A program made the translations under genes and the position numbers. This document shows, piece by piece, positions 43,556 to 53,367 of a stretch of 64,000 bases of DNA (position 1 is the first letter of the stretch; the number at the start of each line of letters is the position of its first letter). This DNA is from Flavobacterium sp. SUN046. Its GTDB lineage: Bacteria; Bacteroidota; Bacteroidia; Flavobacteriales; Flavobacteriaceae. Below the pieces are notes generated by a model. It saw only the letters and a list, made by a program, of their open reading frames with translations, was not told where the DNA came from and made no database searches. The stretch covers positions 1 through 64,000 of the forward strand of contig NZ_JAPQNT010000006.1 of NCBI RefSeq assembly GCF_028867965.1, given 5' to 3'.

Positions 43556-46500
43556 TTACCTCTTTAATGAAAAATGACCTGTAAGTCTACGACCGTCTTG
43601 TCTATTAACTACAAACCAATAGTCGGTTGCAAGCATTAAGTTACCATTGTAAGTGCCATCCCAACCAATAGAATTAGATGGAAAATAATTAATTAATTTT
43701 CCGTATCTATCATAAATATAAACTGTAAAATTAGTCTCTAGTTCTTGATTTTCAATGCGCCATGTTTCATGAAATCCATCGCCATTTGGAGTGAAATATT
43801 TGGGATAGTTTAACAACCAAACGGTTTGTTGTACAATTCCACAACCTGCAAGGTCACGAATGAAAACAGTATATAAACCCGGAATTAAATTAGAAAAATA
43901 ATTGGAATTTTGATAATGAATTCCGTCTAATGAATATTCAAAAGCACCAGTATTTGATGTAATAACGGTAATACTATTTTCATTAGTAGTCCAATCAACC
44001 GTCTCAATATGATCTATTTTAGGAATTTCAGATAGTACTACTGTTACATCAAATGGAGACGAAGTGCAAGGTAGCATTCCAACTCCGTAAGAATTTGTAG
44101 CAGTAACGGTCAAATTAGTGGTTCCGATTTGAGTTATAGATTTTACTGGATTTGTTGAACCATCAGACCATAAATAAGTTGTTGATGCCGGATTTCCTGT
44201 TGAAGCATCGATAACGGTTGGACTTGTAGAACAATTCAAATAATCGGGATTAATATTCAAACTCGGAATTTGTCCAGTAAAAAGTTGAAACGTTCTTGTT
44301 TCATAACAATTAGGTAAAGCGTTGTAAACCATTCTAAGATAAATAGTTTCTGGATTTGTAATTGGATTATAATTTGTAGAATTTAAAATTGGATTGTTTC
44401 CTGATTGAGCATTAGATTGAGAATTGTAATAGCTAATTGTATATTGTGATGCTGACTGCGACCCAAGAATTGTTGCATTTTGCGAAGTTAAATCGAAGGT
44501 TTCATTGCCTGAAATTATTAATTGACAACTTAATAAATCAGGAATTGGATTTATGGTAACAAGAGAAACTAGATCAGCAAGATTAAAAGGTCGTGTTTTA
44601 AAATCACCACAAGCAACATCAACTTTAAAAATATAGTTTCCTGGTGGTAAATTGTAAAATGTATTTGAGTTTCCGTTATCCAGAAAAAAAGGTACTCCAT
44701 CTTTTTCAATAATTGAATAATGAATCGGATTTTGCCCATTGGCTATGATTACAACATCTAAATTACCATTAGCCGAACATGGTAATCTATAAGCGTCAAC
44801 AATTTCTAAAACTTGATTGTAATTCAACAGAGGCGATAATATTTCAATACAGTCAGAATCAACAGAAGAAACAATTCCTGAATTATAGTCATTACCATTA
44901 TTGAATGCAGTAAAACTATGCACAATTCTAAAAGTTCCATTGTAAGGTAAATTAAAATGGGTTGTATTATTGGTAAGTGCTATTGAATTTGTCGATGTGG
45001 GAACAGTTCCATTAGTGTAGATTTGAGTACTATCTGCTGGATTGCCCCAAGTATCTGTTGTTGCATTAATTTGTTTTTGCAACCAAAATGTTTCGTTAGA
45101 AGCATTACTAACAAAATTTAAAGGCAAATCAAACGAACCACAATTAGGTTGTAAAGAAAACTGATTTGTAGTTACAGTATATCCAGAAACTGAAACTGAC
45201 ACTGTGTTTTGAAAATTACATTCATCAATTAAATCAAAACTGTAATTTCCTGGTGGTAAATTATTTAGATAGCAAGCACCATTTGAAGGAACAATATTGG
45301 AAGTAAGATTTAACGGAGTTGAAAAACTTGAAGGAGCAGCTGTTAAAATTATGGATGTTAATTTTCCGTTATTACTTGAAATTCTCAAACTTGCCTTTTG
45401 CAAATCGCATCCGTTTTTTAATTCGAATTTTCCACCTTGATTTGTATAAACCGGAATTGTAACATCTAATGGTGCCAATGGTGTAGCGCAAATATCAACT
45501 AATGCAAAAGTATAAGTGCCAATTGGTACGTTACTTAAAGTAATATTTCCGTCAGAATTAATTAAGGAAGAAATATCATGTGGATACGGAAAAGGATACG
45601 TCGCTGGACCATTTGTTATAATAACTGAAGTAAAATCGGATGCAATCACAGCAATAACAATTGTTCCTGTGGTTGTCAAACAGCCATCATTAGTTGCTGT
45701 TCCTGTTGGAATTATTGGAATATTTACTACAGAAAATTGTAATGGTGCTGTTGTTGTGCGTCCGCAACTATCTAAAATGGTGACTTCATAATTTCCTATT
45801 GGAATTGAACTTGTGTTACTTCCAAAATCATTAATTGCTTGTGAATAAGTTGTAGGATAATCGGCTGGGTTAAATCCTGAAGGAAAAGTAGTGAACGTTA
45901 GTGTGTAAGGTGGCGTAAAATTAGTTGCACTCAATTCAAAATAATGATTGTTGCAATTCAAATAAAATATTGTAGGACTCAAAGTTATAATTTGATTTAC
46001 AGTAAAATTATTTGTTACAATTGTTCCACAAGCATCTGTTATTTTAATGTCATAATTGTAGGTTTGATTGATATAATTTGGAATCGTTTGTGATAAATTT
46101 TGCGATTGAGAATTTCCATTTACGATTGTATTATTATAAATAATAGCAGTTCCAACAGGCGGATGAACTGTATATTCAACAGAAAGCGGATAACCAATTA
46201 CAGTTCCGTTAGCCGATGAAATTAAATTATTAGCTACTATAAATGCACAATTTGGTGGTGAAGTATCAGTAAATAGTGGAGGCGCAATTGTTAATCCGGT
46301 TGGATTTAGAGTTACAGTATATGTTAGTGCTTTTCCACCGCCACAAGAATCGGTTACTAAAAACGTATAGGTTCCAATTGGTAAACCACTAAATATATTG
46401 GATGATTGTGATGGAAAAGTCATTGGTCCAGCAATTATTTCATAACTTACTGCTACTCCGGCGGTAACATTTATTGTAACATTACTAGTTGTGGAACACG

Positions 46501-46858
46501 CTTGATTTAAACTCTGAACATTATAAGCTAAATCAACAACAGTAGAATTTATAGTGGCATCTTGTGTTTGAGTAGTAACCACTCCATTTACAGTTTCTTT
46601 GGCAATAACTCTATAATCACCAGCTGAAAGTCCGTTTATAGAAGTTGTTGTTACTGAATAAACTGGTACTGTTGTATCGGGAAGTTTATAAATAAAATAT
46701 TGAATACTTCCGTTTGGATCTGTATTTGAAGGATTAAAAGTTAGTGTTCCGTTTCCTACACAGTTGGCATCGGTTGGAACCACATTAATTGTAAATCCAA
46801 AAATACTATTTGAAAACAATAATAACGGCACTATAAAATATAGTAACTTGTAGTTCAT
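43556..46858 (-). CDS. Large secreted protein with type IX secretion type B (CHU_C) sorting domain
   Basis: 1100 aa. Signal peptide (MNYKLLYFIVPLLLFSNSIFG), then repeated beta-rich modules with SprB-like spacing (PPGNYIFKV, PIGTYTFALVD, PPGNYSFDLID and GLYTVFIRDLAGC are repeated blades ending in Cys-containing turns). The last about 85 residues (YFTPNGDGFHETWRIEN...IYDRYGKLI...GHFSLKR) are a gliding-motility type C-terminal domain. The protein is therefore exported by the type IX system to the surface and may act in adhesion or gliding. No por/gld genes are in the window. Confidence 0.92.
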   Translation of the reverse strand: MNYKLLYFIVPLLLFSNSIFGFTINVVPTDANCVGNGTLTFNPSNTDPNGSIQYFIYKLPDTTVPVYSVTTTSINGLSAGDYRVIAKETVNGVVTTQTQDATINSTVVDLAYNVQSLNQACSTTSNVTINVTAGVAVSYEIIAGPMTFPSQSSNIFSGLPIGTYTFLVTDSCGGGKALTYTVTLNPTGLTIAPPLFTDTSPPNCAFIVANNLISSANGTVIGYPLSVEYTVHPPVGTAIIYNNTIVNGNSQSQNLSQTIPNYINQTYNYDIKITDACGTIVTNNFTVNQIITLSPTIFYLNCNNHYFELSATNFTPPYTLTFTTFPSGFNPADYPTTYSQAINDFGSNTSSIPIGNYEVTILDSCGRTTTAPLQFSVVNIPIIPTGTATNDGCLTTTGTIVIAVIASDFTSVIITNGPATYPFPYPHDISSLINSDGNITLSNVPIGTYTFALVDICATPLAPLDVTIPVYTNQGGKFELKNGCDLQKASLRISSNNGKLTSIILTAAPSSFSTPLNLTSNIVPSNGACYLNNLPPGNYSFDLIDECNFQNTVSVSVSGYTVTTNQFSLQPNCGSFDLPLNFVSNASNETFWLQKQINATTDTWGNPADSTQIYTNGTVPTSTNSIALTNNTTHFNLPYNGTFRIVHSFTAFNNGNDYNSGIVSSVDSDCIEILSPLLNYNQVLEIVDAYRLPCSANGNLDVVIIANGQNPIHYSIIEKDGVPFFLDNGNSNTFYNLPPGNYIFKVDVACGDFKTRPFNLADLVSLVTINPIPDLLSCQLIISGNETFDLTSQNATILGSQSASQYTISYYNSQSNAQSGNNPILNSTNYNPITNPETIYLRMVYNALPNCYETRTFQLFTGQIPSLNINPDYLNCSTSPTVIDASTGNPASTTYLWSDGSTNPVKSITQIGTTNLTVTATNSYGVGMLPCTSSPFDVTVVLSEIPKIDHIETVDWTTNENSITVITSNTGAFEYSLDGIHYQNSNYFSNLIPGLYTVFIRDLAGCGIVQQTVWLLNYPKYFTPNGDGFHETWRIENQELETNFTVYIYDRYGKLINYFPSNSIGWDGTYNGNLMLATDYWFVVNRQDGRRLTGHFSLKR

Positions 46859-47027
46859 AACATTTTTAGAAATTACTCCAAATTTAGTGAAATAATAATA
46901 AAATTATGTTGAAATTTAACATGAAATTATATTTGTTTATAAGAAAATAGATTGTTTAGTACAAATTTGTTTTTTATAGATATAAATATAATAATACCGT
47001 AACTTTGCTTTATAAAATTAAATATAT

Positions 47028-47549
47028 ATGAAAGTATCACAAATTAGTTCTAACGAATATGCTTCTTTTTATGCAAGTTATATTGCACAAGTATCCAATG
47101 AATTTACATTGCTAGAAGAACTTGAAATCTCTTTACATCGATTTATTAAATTTGTACAAGATATACCGATGGATAAATTTGATTACCGTTATGCTGAAGG
47201 AAAATGGACAATTAAAGATATAATTCAACATTTAATTGATGCTGAGCGAATTTTTTCTTACAGAGCATTACGATTTGCAAGAAATGATAAAACCGATTTA
47301 CCTGGATTTGAAGAAAATGATTATGTTAATGAAGCAAATGCAAATAATAGAAGTATAATGGAATTATTAACCGAATTAACAGCAGTTCGTCACACTACAA
47401 TTTTTTTATTCAAATCTTTTAATGAAGAACAATTGGTAAGAATAGGAACAGCTAACACTAATGAAATGTCGGTAAGGGCTTTAGGTTTTGTTACAATTGG
47501 ACATCAAAATCATCACCAGAAGATTTTTCAAGAAAGATATATTGACTAA
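47028..47549 (+). CDS. DinB-family protein (YfiT-like)
   Basis: 173 aa, four-helix bundle. His-based metal site from WTIKDIIQHLIDAERIF (first His) and FVTIGHQNHHQKIFQER (two His). Members include bacillithiol- or mycothiol-S-transferases and unknown hydrolases; this one is of the YfiT type. Monocistronic. Confidence 0.87.
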   Translation: MKVSQISSNEYASFYASYIAQVSNEFTLLEELEISLHRFIKFVQDIPMDKFDYRYAEGKWTIKDIIQHLIDAERIFSYRALRFARNDKTDLPGFEENDYVNEANANNRSIMELLTELTAVRHTTIFLFKSFNEEQLVRIGTANTNEMSVRALGFVTIGHQNHHQKIFQERYID

Positions 47550-47554
47550 TACAC

Positions 47555-47607
47555 AATTTAAAATTCCAAACTCCAATACTAATAATCGGAATTTGGAATT
47601 TTAAATT
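47555..47607. terminator. Inverted repeat/terminator between convergent genes
   Basis: Perfect 16-bp arms (AATTTAAAATTCCAAA and complement) with a 21-base loop. The stem is AT-rich, so its terminator strength is uncertain. Confidence 0.55.
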
Positions 47608-47621
47608 TTAAAAATAGTTAA

Positions 47622-48038
47622 CTATTCTTCGTCGTCTTCGTCATCAAAATTATCAGATGGTTCATCATCATCATCGTCATCATCGTCTTCACCATCGTCA
47701 GAACCGCCTTTATCTTTTAATAAATCTTCTTCAATGTCATCATCATCACCAGGCGCATCTTCATCATCATCAAGTCCAGCAACTGGAATAATCGGCTCAA
47801 TTACTGAATCTAAATCATCATCTTCATCATATTTTTCCATACGACTCGCAAGTTTAGTACTTACTTTCACTAAATAAATAGTGTCTTCAGTTTTAACTTC
47901 AACAGCTTCAATAAGTTCATTTTGAGCATTTCTAAAACGAATGATATCACTATCATCATATCCGTCAGGAAATTTCTCAACCAATAAGTTTAAAATGTCG
48001 CCTGTTAGCTTAGCATAATCAACAATAACTCTTCTCAT
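47622..48038 (-). CDS. Small protein with extremely acidic C-terminus, last gene of the polyamine operon
   Basis: 138 aa. Residues 1-75 form a globular alpha/beta part (MRRVIVDYAKLTGDILNLLVEKFPDGYDDSD). Residues 76-138 are mostly Asp and Glu, including a run of eight Asp. It is found in Bacteroidetes next to a deoxyhypusine-synthase-like gene, with a 9-base gap here, so it is co-transcribed. Function unknown. The acidic tail could bind cations or polyamines, but that is speculation. Confidence 0.7.
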   Translation of the reverse strand: MRRVIVDYAKLTGDILNLLVEKFPDGYDDSDIIRFRNAQNELIEAVEVKTEDTIYLVKVSTKLASRMEKYDEDDDLDSVIEPIIPVAGLDDDEDAPGDDDDIEEDLLKDKGGSDDGEDDDDDDDDEPSDNFDDEDDEE

Positions 48039-48047
48039 AAAATGGTA

Positions 48048-49022
48048 TTATAAATCTAATAAATAAGCAAAAATTAAAGGTGCAACAATTGTTGCATCTG
48101 ACTCAATAATAAACTTTGGAGTATCAATATCTAATTTACCCCAAGTAATTTTTTCATTTGGAACCGCACCTGAATACGAACCATAACTAGTTGTAGAATC
48201 GGAAATTTGGCAGAAATAACTCCAAAACGGAATATCATGAATTTCCATATCTTGATATAACATTGGAACTACGCATATTGGAAAATCCCCAGCAATTCCA
48301 CCACCAATTTGAAAAAAACCAACACCTTTACCACCAGAATTTTTAGGATACCAATCTGATAACCACATCATGTATTCAATTCCGCTTTTTGTTGTAGTTG
48401 GTTTAAATTCTCCTTTAATACAATACGAAGCAAAAATATTTCCCATTGTACTGTCTTCCCAACCTGGAACTACAATTGGCAAGTTTTTTTCTGCTGCTGC
48501 AATCATCCAAGAATCTTTTGGATCGATTTCATAGTATTGTTCTAAAACTCCTGAATTCAACATTTGATACATAAATTCATGCGGAAAATAGCGTTCTCCT
48601 TTAGAATCGGCATTGTGCCAAATATCATATAAATGCGATTGTAATCTTCTAAAAGCTTCTTCTTCAGGAATACAAGTATCGGTAACTCTATTAAAATGAT
48701 TGTCCAATAAATCTCGTTCTTCTTGAGGTGTTAAATCTCTATAATTTGGTATTCTTTTATAAGAATTATGAGCCACTAAATTCATTATGTCTTCTTCAAG
48801 ATTGGCTCCAGTACACGAAATTATGTGAACTTTATCTTGACGAATCATTTCGGCTAATGATTTTCCAAGTTCAGCGGTACTCATTGCACCTCCAAGTGTA
48901 ATCATCATTTTTCCATTTTCTAGTAAATGTTGCTCATATCCTTTGGCAGCATCTACTAAAGCAGCAGCGTTGAAGTGAAGGTAATTCTTCTCAATAAACT
49001 GACTTATTGGTCCTTTGCTCAT
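48048..49022 (-). CDS. Deoxyhypusine synthase-like NAD-dependent enzyme
   Basis: 324 aa. NAD-binding fold with MMITLGGAMSTAELGK, SCTGANLEEDIMN and the C-terminal SGAVPNEKITWGKLD. The latter matches the eukaryotic SGARPDEAVSWGK motif, whose Lys forms the aminobutyl intermediate. Bacteria lack eIF5A, so such homologues are thought to make homospermidine or related polyamines. Co-transcribed after the arginine decarboxylase (82-base gap). Confidence 0.88.
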   Translation of the reverse strand: MSKGPISQFIEKNYLHFNAAALVDAAKGYEQHLLENGKMMITLGGAMSTAELGKSLAEMIRQDKVHIISCTGANLEEDIMNLVAHNSYKRIPNYRDLTPQEERDLLDNHFNRVTDTCIPEEEAFRRLQSHLYDIWHNADSKGERYFPHEFMYQMLNSGVLEQYYEIDPKDSWMIAAAEKNLPIVVPGWEDSTMGNIFASYCIKGEFKPTTTKSGIEYMMWLSDWYPKNSGGKGVGFFQIGGGIAGDFPICVVPMLYQDMEIHDIPFWSYFCQISDSTTSYGSYSGAVPNEKITWGKLDIDTPKFIIESDATIVAPLIFAYLLDL

Positions 49023-49103
49023 TTTGTTTGTTTAATTTATTTATCTGTAGATTGGACTTCAAAGAAAAACTATTTTTTCTAAAAATCCAAAGTAAAATTT
49101 TCT

Positions 49104-50507
49104 TTATTTTTTTGTATAACCTAATATTTTCAATACATCATCGGCGGTTTGTTGCTCACTAAATACTTCAGTAGCTAAAATTCCGTTTTCGTCTTTATCT
49201 ATCAAAATATGTTTGGGTTGTGGAATCAAACAGTGGTGTAAACCTCCAAAACCTCCAATGGTTTCTTGATAAGCCCCGGTATTGAAAAATCCAATGTATA
49301 AAGGTTTTTCTTTGTTGTATTTTGGCAGATAAATGGCATTCATATTTTGTTCAGAATTGTAATAATCATCACTATCACAGGTCATTCCACCAAGTAAAAC
49401 CCGTTCGTAAGTATCATTCCAACGATTTACGGCAAGCATGATAAAACGTTTGTTAATCGCCCAAGTATCTGGTAAAGTTGTGATAAATGAACTGTCAATC
49501 ATGTTCCAAGCTTCTCTATCATTTTGTTGTTTTTGATATAAAACTTGATAAATTGCGCCTCCAGATTCTCCAACTGTAAACGAACCAAATTCAGTAAAAA
49601 TATTTGGAACATCAACTTCGGCTTCGTCACAAGCAATTTTTATTTGATTGATAATTTCGTCAATCATATATTGATAATCAAATTCAAATGCCAATGAATT
49701 TTTAATAGGAAATCCACCACCAATATTTAATCCGTCAAGAGTTGGACATTCTTTTTTAAGCGAAACATAAACTTTAATACATTTTACTAATTCGTTCCAA
49801 TAATAAGCTGTATCATTTATTCCAGTATTGATAAAAAAGTGAAGCATTTTCAACTCCAATTTATCATTTTCTTGAATTTGTTTTTTGTAAAACTGAACAA
49901 TATTTTTATATCCAATTCCTAAACGAGAAGTATAAAATTCAAATTTTGGTTCTTCTTCTGCAGCAATTCTAATTCCAATTTTGAATTTTCCTTTAATTTC
50001 TGCTTGAAGCAAATCTAATTCTTCATAATTATCAATAATCGGAATAGTATTTTTGTGACCATTATTTATCAATCGAGCGATATTAGTAATGTATTGATCT
50101 CTTTTGAAACCATTACATATAATATGTGTGCTTTTGTTGATTTTTCCGTTTTCTAATAAATTTTCAACAATATTTATATCGAATGCTGATGAAGTTTCTA
50201 TGTGAATATTGTTTTTAAAAGCTTCATTCATTATGTATTCAAAATGAGAGCTTTTTGTGCAATAACAATAATAGTATTTACCTTCATATTTGTTTTTTTC
50301 CATTGCATGTCTGAACCAGTTTTTGGCTCTTTTAATGTTGGATGAAATTTGTGGTAAATAAGTAAATTTTAATGGCGTTCCATATTGTTCAACCAATTTC
50401 ATCAAATCGATGTTATGAAATTGTAAAGCACTTTCCTTGTTTAAGGTAAATTCTTCTTGCGGAAAGTAATAAGTTTGATTGATTAAGTCGAAATATCTAG
50501 TGTTCAT
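49104..50507 (-). CDS. speA: Biosynthetic arginine decarboxylase (short Bacteroidetes type)
   Basis: 467 aa. PLP-dependent fold III: YYCYCTKSSHFEYI with the PLP Lys (in the CTKSSH context), GLNIGGGFPIKNS, FGSFTVGESGG, and GGMTCDSDDYYN with the active-site Cys. Converts arginine to agmatine and CO2. First gene of a three-gene set with the DHS-like and acidic-tail proteins. Agmatinase or agmatine deiminase, needed for the next step, is not adjacent. A leader of about 230 bases precedes the start (see 50561-50740). Confidence 0.9.
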   Translation of the reverse strand: MNTRYFDLINQTYYFPQEEFTLNKESALQFHNIDLMKLVEQYGTPLKFTYLPQISSNIKRAKNWFRHAMEKNKYEGKYYYCYCTKSSHFEYIMNEAFKNNIHIETSSAFDINIVENLLENGKINKSTHIICNGFKRDQYITNIARLINNGHKNTIPIIDNYEELDLLQAEIKGKFKIGIRIAAEEEPKFEFYTSRLGIGYKNIVQFYKKQIQENDKLELKMLHFFINTGINDTAYYWNELVKCIKVYVSLKKECPTLDGLNIGGGFPIKNSLAFEFDYQYMIDEIINQIKIACDEAEVDVPNIFTEFGSFTVGESGGAIYQVLYQKQQNDREAWNMIDSSFITTLPDTWAINKRFIMLAVNRWNDTYERVLLGGMTCDSDDYYNSEQNMNAIYLPKYNKEKPLYIGFFNTGAYQETIGGFGGLHHCLIPQPKHILIDKDENGILATEVFSEQQTADDVLKILGYTKK

Positions 50508-50560
50508 TGAATTAGAATTGCTTGAAAGATTAATTTAAAATACTGCATTAATCTCTAGAT

Positions 50561-50740
50561 TCAAACTCTAATGTTAGCATAAACTATAGGCAATTTTATA
50601 GTTTCAGTTTTAAATAGTTCTAAAAACAAACCTAAAACAGTTCTAATTGAAGTTAAGAAAGTGACACATAATACTTGAAAACCCGTATTTGTTTTTAGCG
50701 TAAAAGTGCTATTAGTAGTACTATTTTTCTTTTTATTCAT
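50561..50740 (-). CDS. Possible 59-codon leader ORF before arginine decarboxylase
   Basis: A 59-aa open frame (MNKKKNSTTNSTFTL at the start, NIRV at the end) fills most of the gap before speA, on the same strand, ending 53 bases before its ATG. A TACATTTG -7 element (50746-50753, minus strand) would start transcription near the ORF's ATG, leaving it almost leaderless. No homologue is recognised. It could be a regulatory leader peptide or chance. Confidence 0.3.
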   Translation of the reverse strand: MNKKKNSTTNSTFTLKTNTGFQVLCVTFLTSIRTVLGLFLELFKTETIKLPIVYANIRV

Positions 50741-50745
50741 CTTGA

Positions 50746-50753
50746 CAAATGTA
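50746..50753 (-). promoter_or_regulatory. -7 promoter element for the arginine decarboxylase operon
   Basis: TACATTTG on the minus strand fits TAnnTTTG. It gives a 5' leader of about 230 bases before the start codon at 50507. Confidence 0.55.
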
Positions 50754-50796
50754 AAAAATAAATTAAGCGAATTGCAACATTTTTATTAAAAAAATA

Positions 50797-51858
50797 TTAA
50801 GTTTTATAATCGTCAAAACTTTTAATAATTATTTCATTTTCAACCGATTGATTTAGGATGATTTTTCCGATACCATTTATCAATGCAAATTGCACTTTTC
50901 CGTACTCATTTTTCTTGTCGTGAATGAGTAATTTTAAAATAGAATCAATGTCTTTTTCAGCAAAAACATGCTTTTCATAAATATCAGTTAGGGTATACTT
51001 TATTTGATGAAATTCCTCATTTGACAACAAACCTTTTTCTTTAGAAATGTAACTTTCCAAAATCATTCCAATAGCAATTGCTTCGCCGTGTAATAATGGT
51101 GCAGCAGATTCTAAAAAGTGACTTTCTATTGCGTGACCTAATGTGTGTCCAAAATTTAAAGCTTTTCTAATTCCGTTTTCGGTTGGATCTTGTTTTACAA
51201 TTTCGTTTTTAATTTCTATCGAACGATAAATTAAATCATCAAAATCAGCAAAATCAATTTCAGATAAAATCAAAAATTGTTCCCAATAGTTTTTATCATA
51301 AATCAATCCGTGTTTTAACATTTCTGCCAATCCAGAACGCATTTCTCTTTGAGATAATGTTTCCAAAAATGAAGTATCAATCAATAAAATTTGAGGCACA
51401 TTAATCACACCAATTTGATTTTTAAGGTTTCCTAAATCAACACCGTTTTTTCCGCCAATTGACGCATCAACCATTCCTAATAATGTAGTTGGAACGTTTA
51501 TAAAGTCAATTCCACGTTTGAATGTCGAAGCAATAAATCCGCCAATATCTGTAATTACTCCGCCGCCAAGATTTATAATTGCACTTTTTCTATCGGCACC
51601 TAAATCAGATAAAATTGACCAAATTTCTAAACAAGTTGCAATATTTTTTATTCCTTCACCAGCTTCAATTTCTATAATTTCAATTGGAATTTCAACTGCT
51701 AAATTGGGTAAAAATTCAGGCAAACAGTAATTATTTGTATGTTCATCAACTAAAATGAATAGCGATGAATACTTGTTTTTTAATATGATTTCGTTAATTT
51801 TTTGGTATCCAATTTCATTAAAAAAGATAGAATATCCGTTGGCTTCGATGGATTTCAT
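50797..51858 (-). CDS. aroB: 3-dehydroquinate synthase
   Basis: 353 aa. Second step of the shikimate pathway; NAD and metal-dependent. NAD-binding NLGGGVITDIGGFIASTFKRG, VPTTLLGMVDASIGGKNGVDL, LKHGLIYD and the metal-site HGEAIAIGM with GHTLGHAIE. Full length. It is upstream of speA on the same strand but separated by a promoter, so probably independent. Confidence 0.96.
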   Translation of the reverse strand: MKSIEANGYSIFFNEIGYQKINEIILKNKYSSLFILVDEHTNNYCLPEFLPNLAVEIPIEIIEIEAGEGIKNIATCLEIWSILSDLGADRKSAIINLGGGVITDIGGFIASTFKRGIDFINVPTTLLGMVDASIGGKNGVDLGNLKNQIGVINVPQILLIDTSFLETLSQREMRSGLAEMLKHGLIYDKNYWEQFLILSEIDFADFDDLIYRSIEIKNEIVKQDPTENGIRKALNFGHTLGHAIESHFLESAAPLLHGEAIAIGMILESYISKEKGLLSNEEFHQIKYTLTDIYEKHVFAEKDIDSILKLLIHDKKNEYGKVQFALINGIGKIILNQSVENEIIIKSFDDYKT

Positions 51859-51967
51859 AAATGCGGTTTAAATTTCTCAACAAAAATAAGCATATTATCC
51901 AATCGTAATGAAATGAAAATTAACTTATTTTTTTAATTAAATAATAGCATCAAATTCAAAAAATAAC

Positions 51968-51975
51968 TACTTTTG
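51968..51975 (+). promoter_or_regulatory. -7 promoter element of the photolyase cluster
   Basis: TACTTTTG matches TAnnTTTG, 36 bases before the TTG start at 52011. Confidence 0.55.
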
Positions 51976-52010
51976 TTTAATTATTTAAAACAAAGATTAA
52001 ACAAAGTAAT

Positions 52011-52313
52011 TTGAAACCAATTATAGCAAATCTCGAAAGTAAAGAATTTGATGAAATTCAAATCGATAGAATCATAGAAATGGCATGGGAAGACAGAACA
52101 CCTTTTGATGCGATAAAATTCCAATTTGGAATCTCAGAAGCCGAAGTAAAAGCATTGATGAAAAAAGAATTAAAATTCAGAAGCTACAAATTATGGCGTG
52201 AACGTGTCGAAAATTGTAAAACTAAACACGTAGCTAAACGAGTTGAAGGCATTGATAGATTTAAATGCAATTTGCAAAGAGCGATTTCAAATAATAAAAT
52301 TTCAAAAAGATGA
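52011..52313 (+). CDS. TIGR03643-family protein
   Basis: 100 aa with a TTG start at 52011. The family pattern IDRIIEMAWEDRTPFDAIKFQFGISEAEVKALMKKELK then SYKLWRERVENCKTKH is clear; the C-terminal about 25 basic residues are extra. It has an HTH-like look (FGISEAEVKALMK) and may bind nucleic acid. The family is repeatedly found beside photolyase/cryptochrome genes, as here. Overlaps the next gene by 4 bases. Confidence 0.85.
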   Translation: MKPIIANLESKEFDEIQIDRIIEMAWEDRTPFDAIKFQFGISEAEVKALMKKELKFRSYKLWRERVENCKTKHVAKRVEGIDRFKCNLQRAISNNKISKR

Positions 52314-52711
52314 TGGAAAGTAAGAAACCAGATAATATTGTGTATTCTGACGAACAAGGTTACAATGCCAATTTATTGCCTTATGCCACGAGTGTAGGCG
52401 CACCAGCAATAAGAATTGACGATTTAGTTTCCTGGAAAAGCAGAGGAATTAGTAATGTAAATAAAGAATTTGAAAGTAAGTTTAACGAACTTAAAGTTCA
52501 ATATCAAAGTTTATTACAAGAATTTGAATGGAATGAATTGGTTTACAGTTCGAAATTTTCGTTCGAGCCAGTAATTGGAGAAATTTATCATTTGTATGCT
52601 AACAATGATGGCACTAATTCACTTTCATTAATTGCACCAAATGAATGGAATAAAGAACACATTGGGACATTCAAATTGAACAGCGAAAAAAAATGGATTC
52701 ATTTAGGTTAA
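52310..52711 (+). CDS. DUF2452-family protein
   Basis: 133 aa. Patterns NIVYSDEQGYNANLLPYATSVGAPAIRIDDLVSWK and FEPVIGEIYHLYANNDGTNSLSLIAPNEW fit the DUF2452 family. Unknown function; no catalytic residues are evident. Translationally coupled (ATGA-type overlap) to the TIGR03643 gene, with 12 bases before the flavin reductase gene. Confidence 0.82.
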   Translation: MMESKKPDNIVYSDEQGYNANLLPYATSVGAPAIRIDDLVSWKSRGISNVNKEFESKFNELKVQYQSLLQEFEWNELVYSSKFSFEPVIGEIYHLYANNDGTNSLSLIAPNEWNKEHIGTFKLNSEKKWIHLG

Positions 52712-52723
52712 TTTCATTAAAAA

Positions 52724-53365
52724 ATGACTAAAATTCAAATCAATAAAATTCAAATACAAGAATTAGAAAAGCAAAAACGCGTACATTTAATAAACAGTTT
52801 AGGCGGATTTAAAAGTGTGGCTTTAGTTGGAACTTCAGATAAAAATGGAACTACTAATCTGGCTATTTTCAGTTCATTTTTTCATATTGGTGCTAATCCA
52901 GCTTTAATCGGAATGATTTTTCGACCAAGCCCGCCAGAACGTGACACGATGCGAAATATTTTAGAAACTGGTTTTTATACAATAAATCACATCAACGAAT
53001 CTATTTACAAACAAGCGCATCAAACTTCGGCGAGATATGAAAAAGAAGTTTCCGAATTTGATGTAACTGGTTTAAATCCAGAATATAAAAATAATTTCTT
53101 TGCACCATTTGTTGCAGAAAGTAATGTTCAATTAGGAATAGAATTCAAAGAAAAAGTTGCTATTTCTATAAATAATACAATTATGATTATTGGTGAAATT
53201 GTGCAAATTTATATTCCAGAAAATTGTTTGCACAATGATGGTTTTATCGATTTAGAAAAAGCCAATACAATTACATGTTCAGGATTGGATAGTTATCACA
53301 AAACCATGCAATTAGACCGATTGAGTTATGCAAAACCCGATAAAGAAATCAGTTCATTACTATAA
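52724..53365 (+). CDS. Flavin reductase-like FMN-binding protein
   Basis: 213 aa. Split-barrel flavin fold with [44 protein letters not shown] and [22 protein letters not shown]. May supply reduced flavin or use a flavin as substrate. Its placement directly before the cryptochrome/photolyase genes suggests a link to FAD-based photochemistry, which is inference. Stop is 2 bases from the next start. Confidence 0.85.
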   Translation: MTKIQINKIQIQELEKQKRVHLINSLGGFKSVALVGTSDKNGTTNLAIFSSFFHIGANPALIGMIFRPSPPERDTMRNILETGFYTINHINESIYKQAHQTSARYEKEVSEFDVTGLNPEYKNNFFAPFVAESNVQLGIEFKEKVAISINNTIMIIGEIVQIYIPENCLHNDGFIDLEKANTITCSGLDSYHKTMQLDRLSYAKPDKEISSLL

Positions 53366-53367
53366 AA

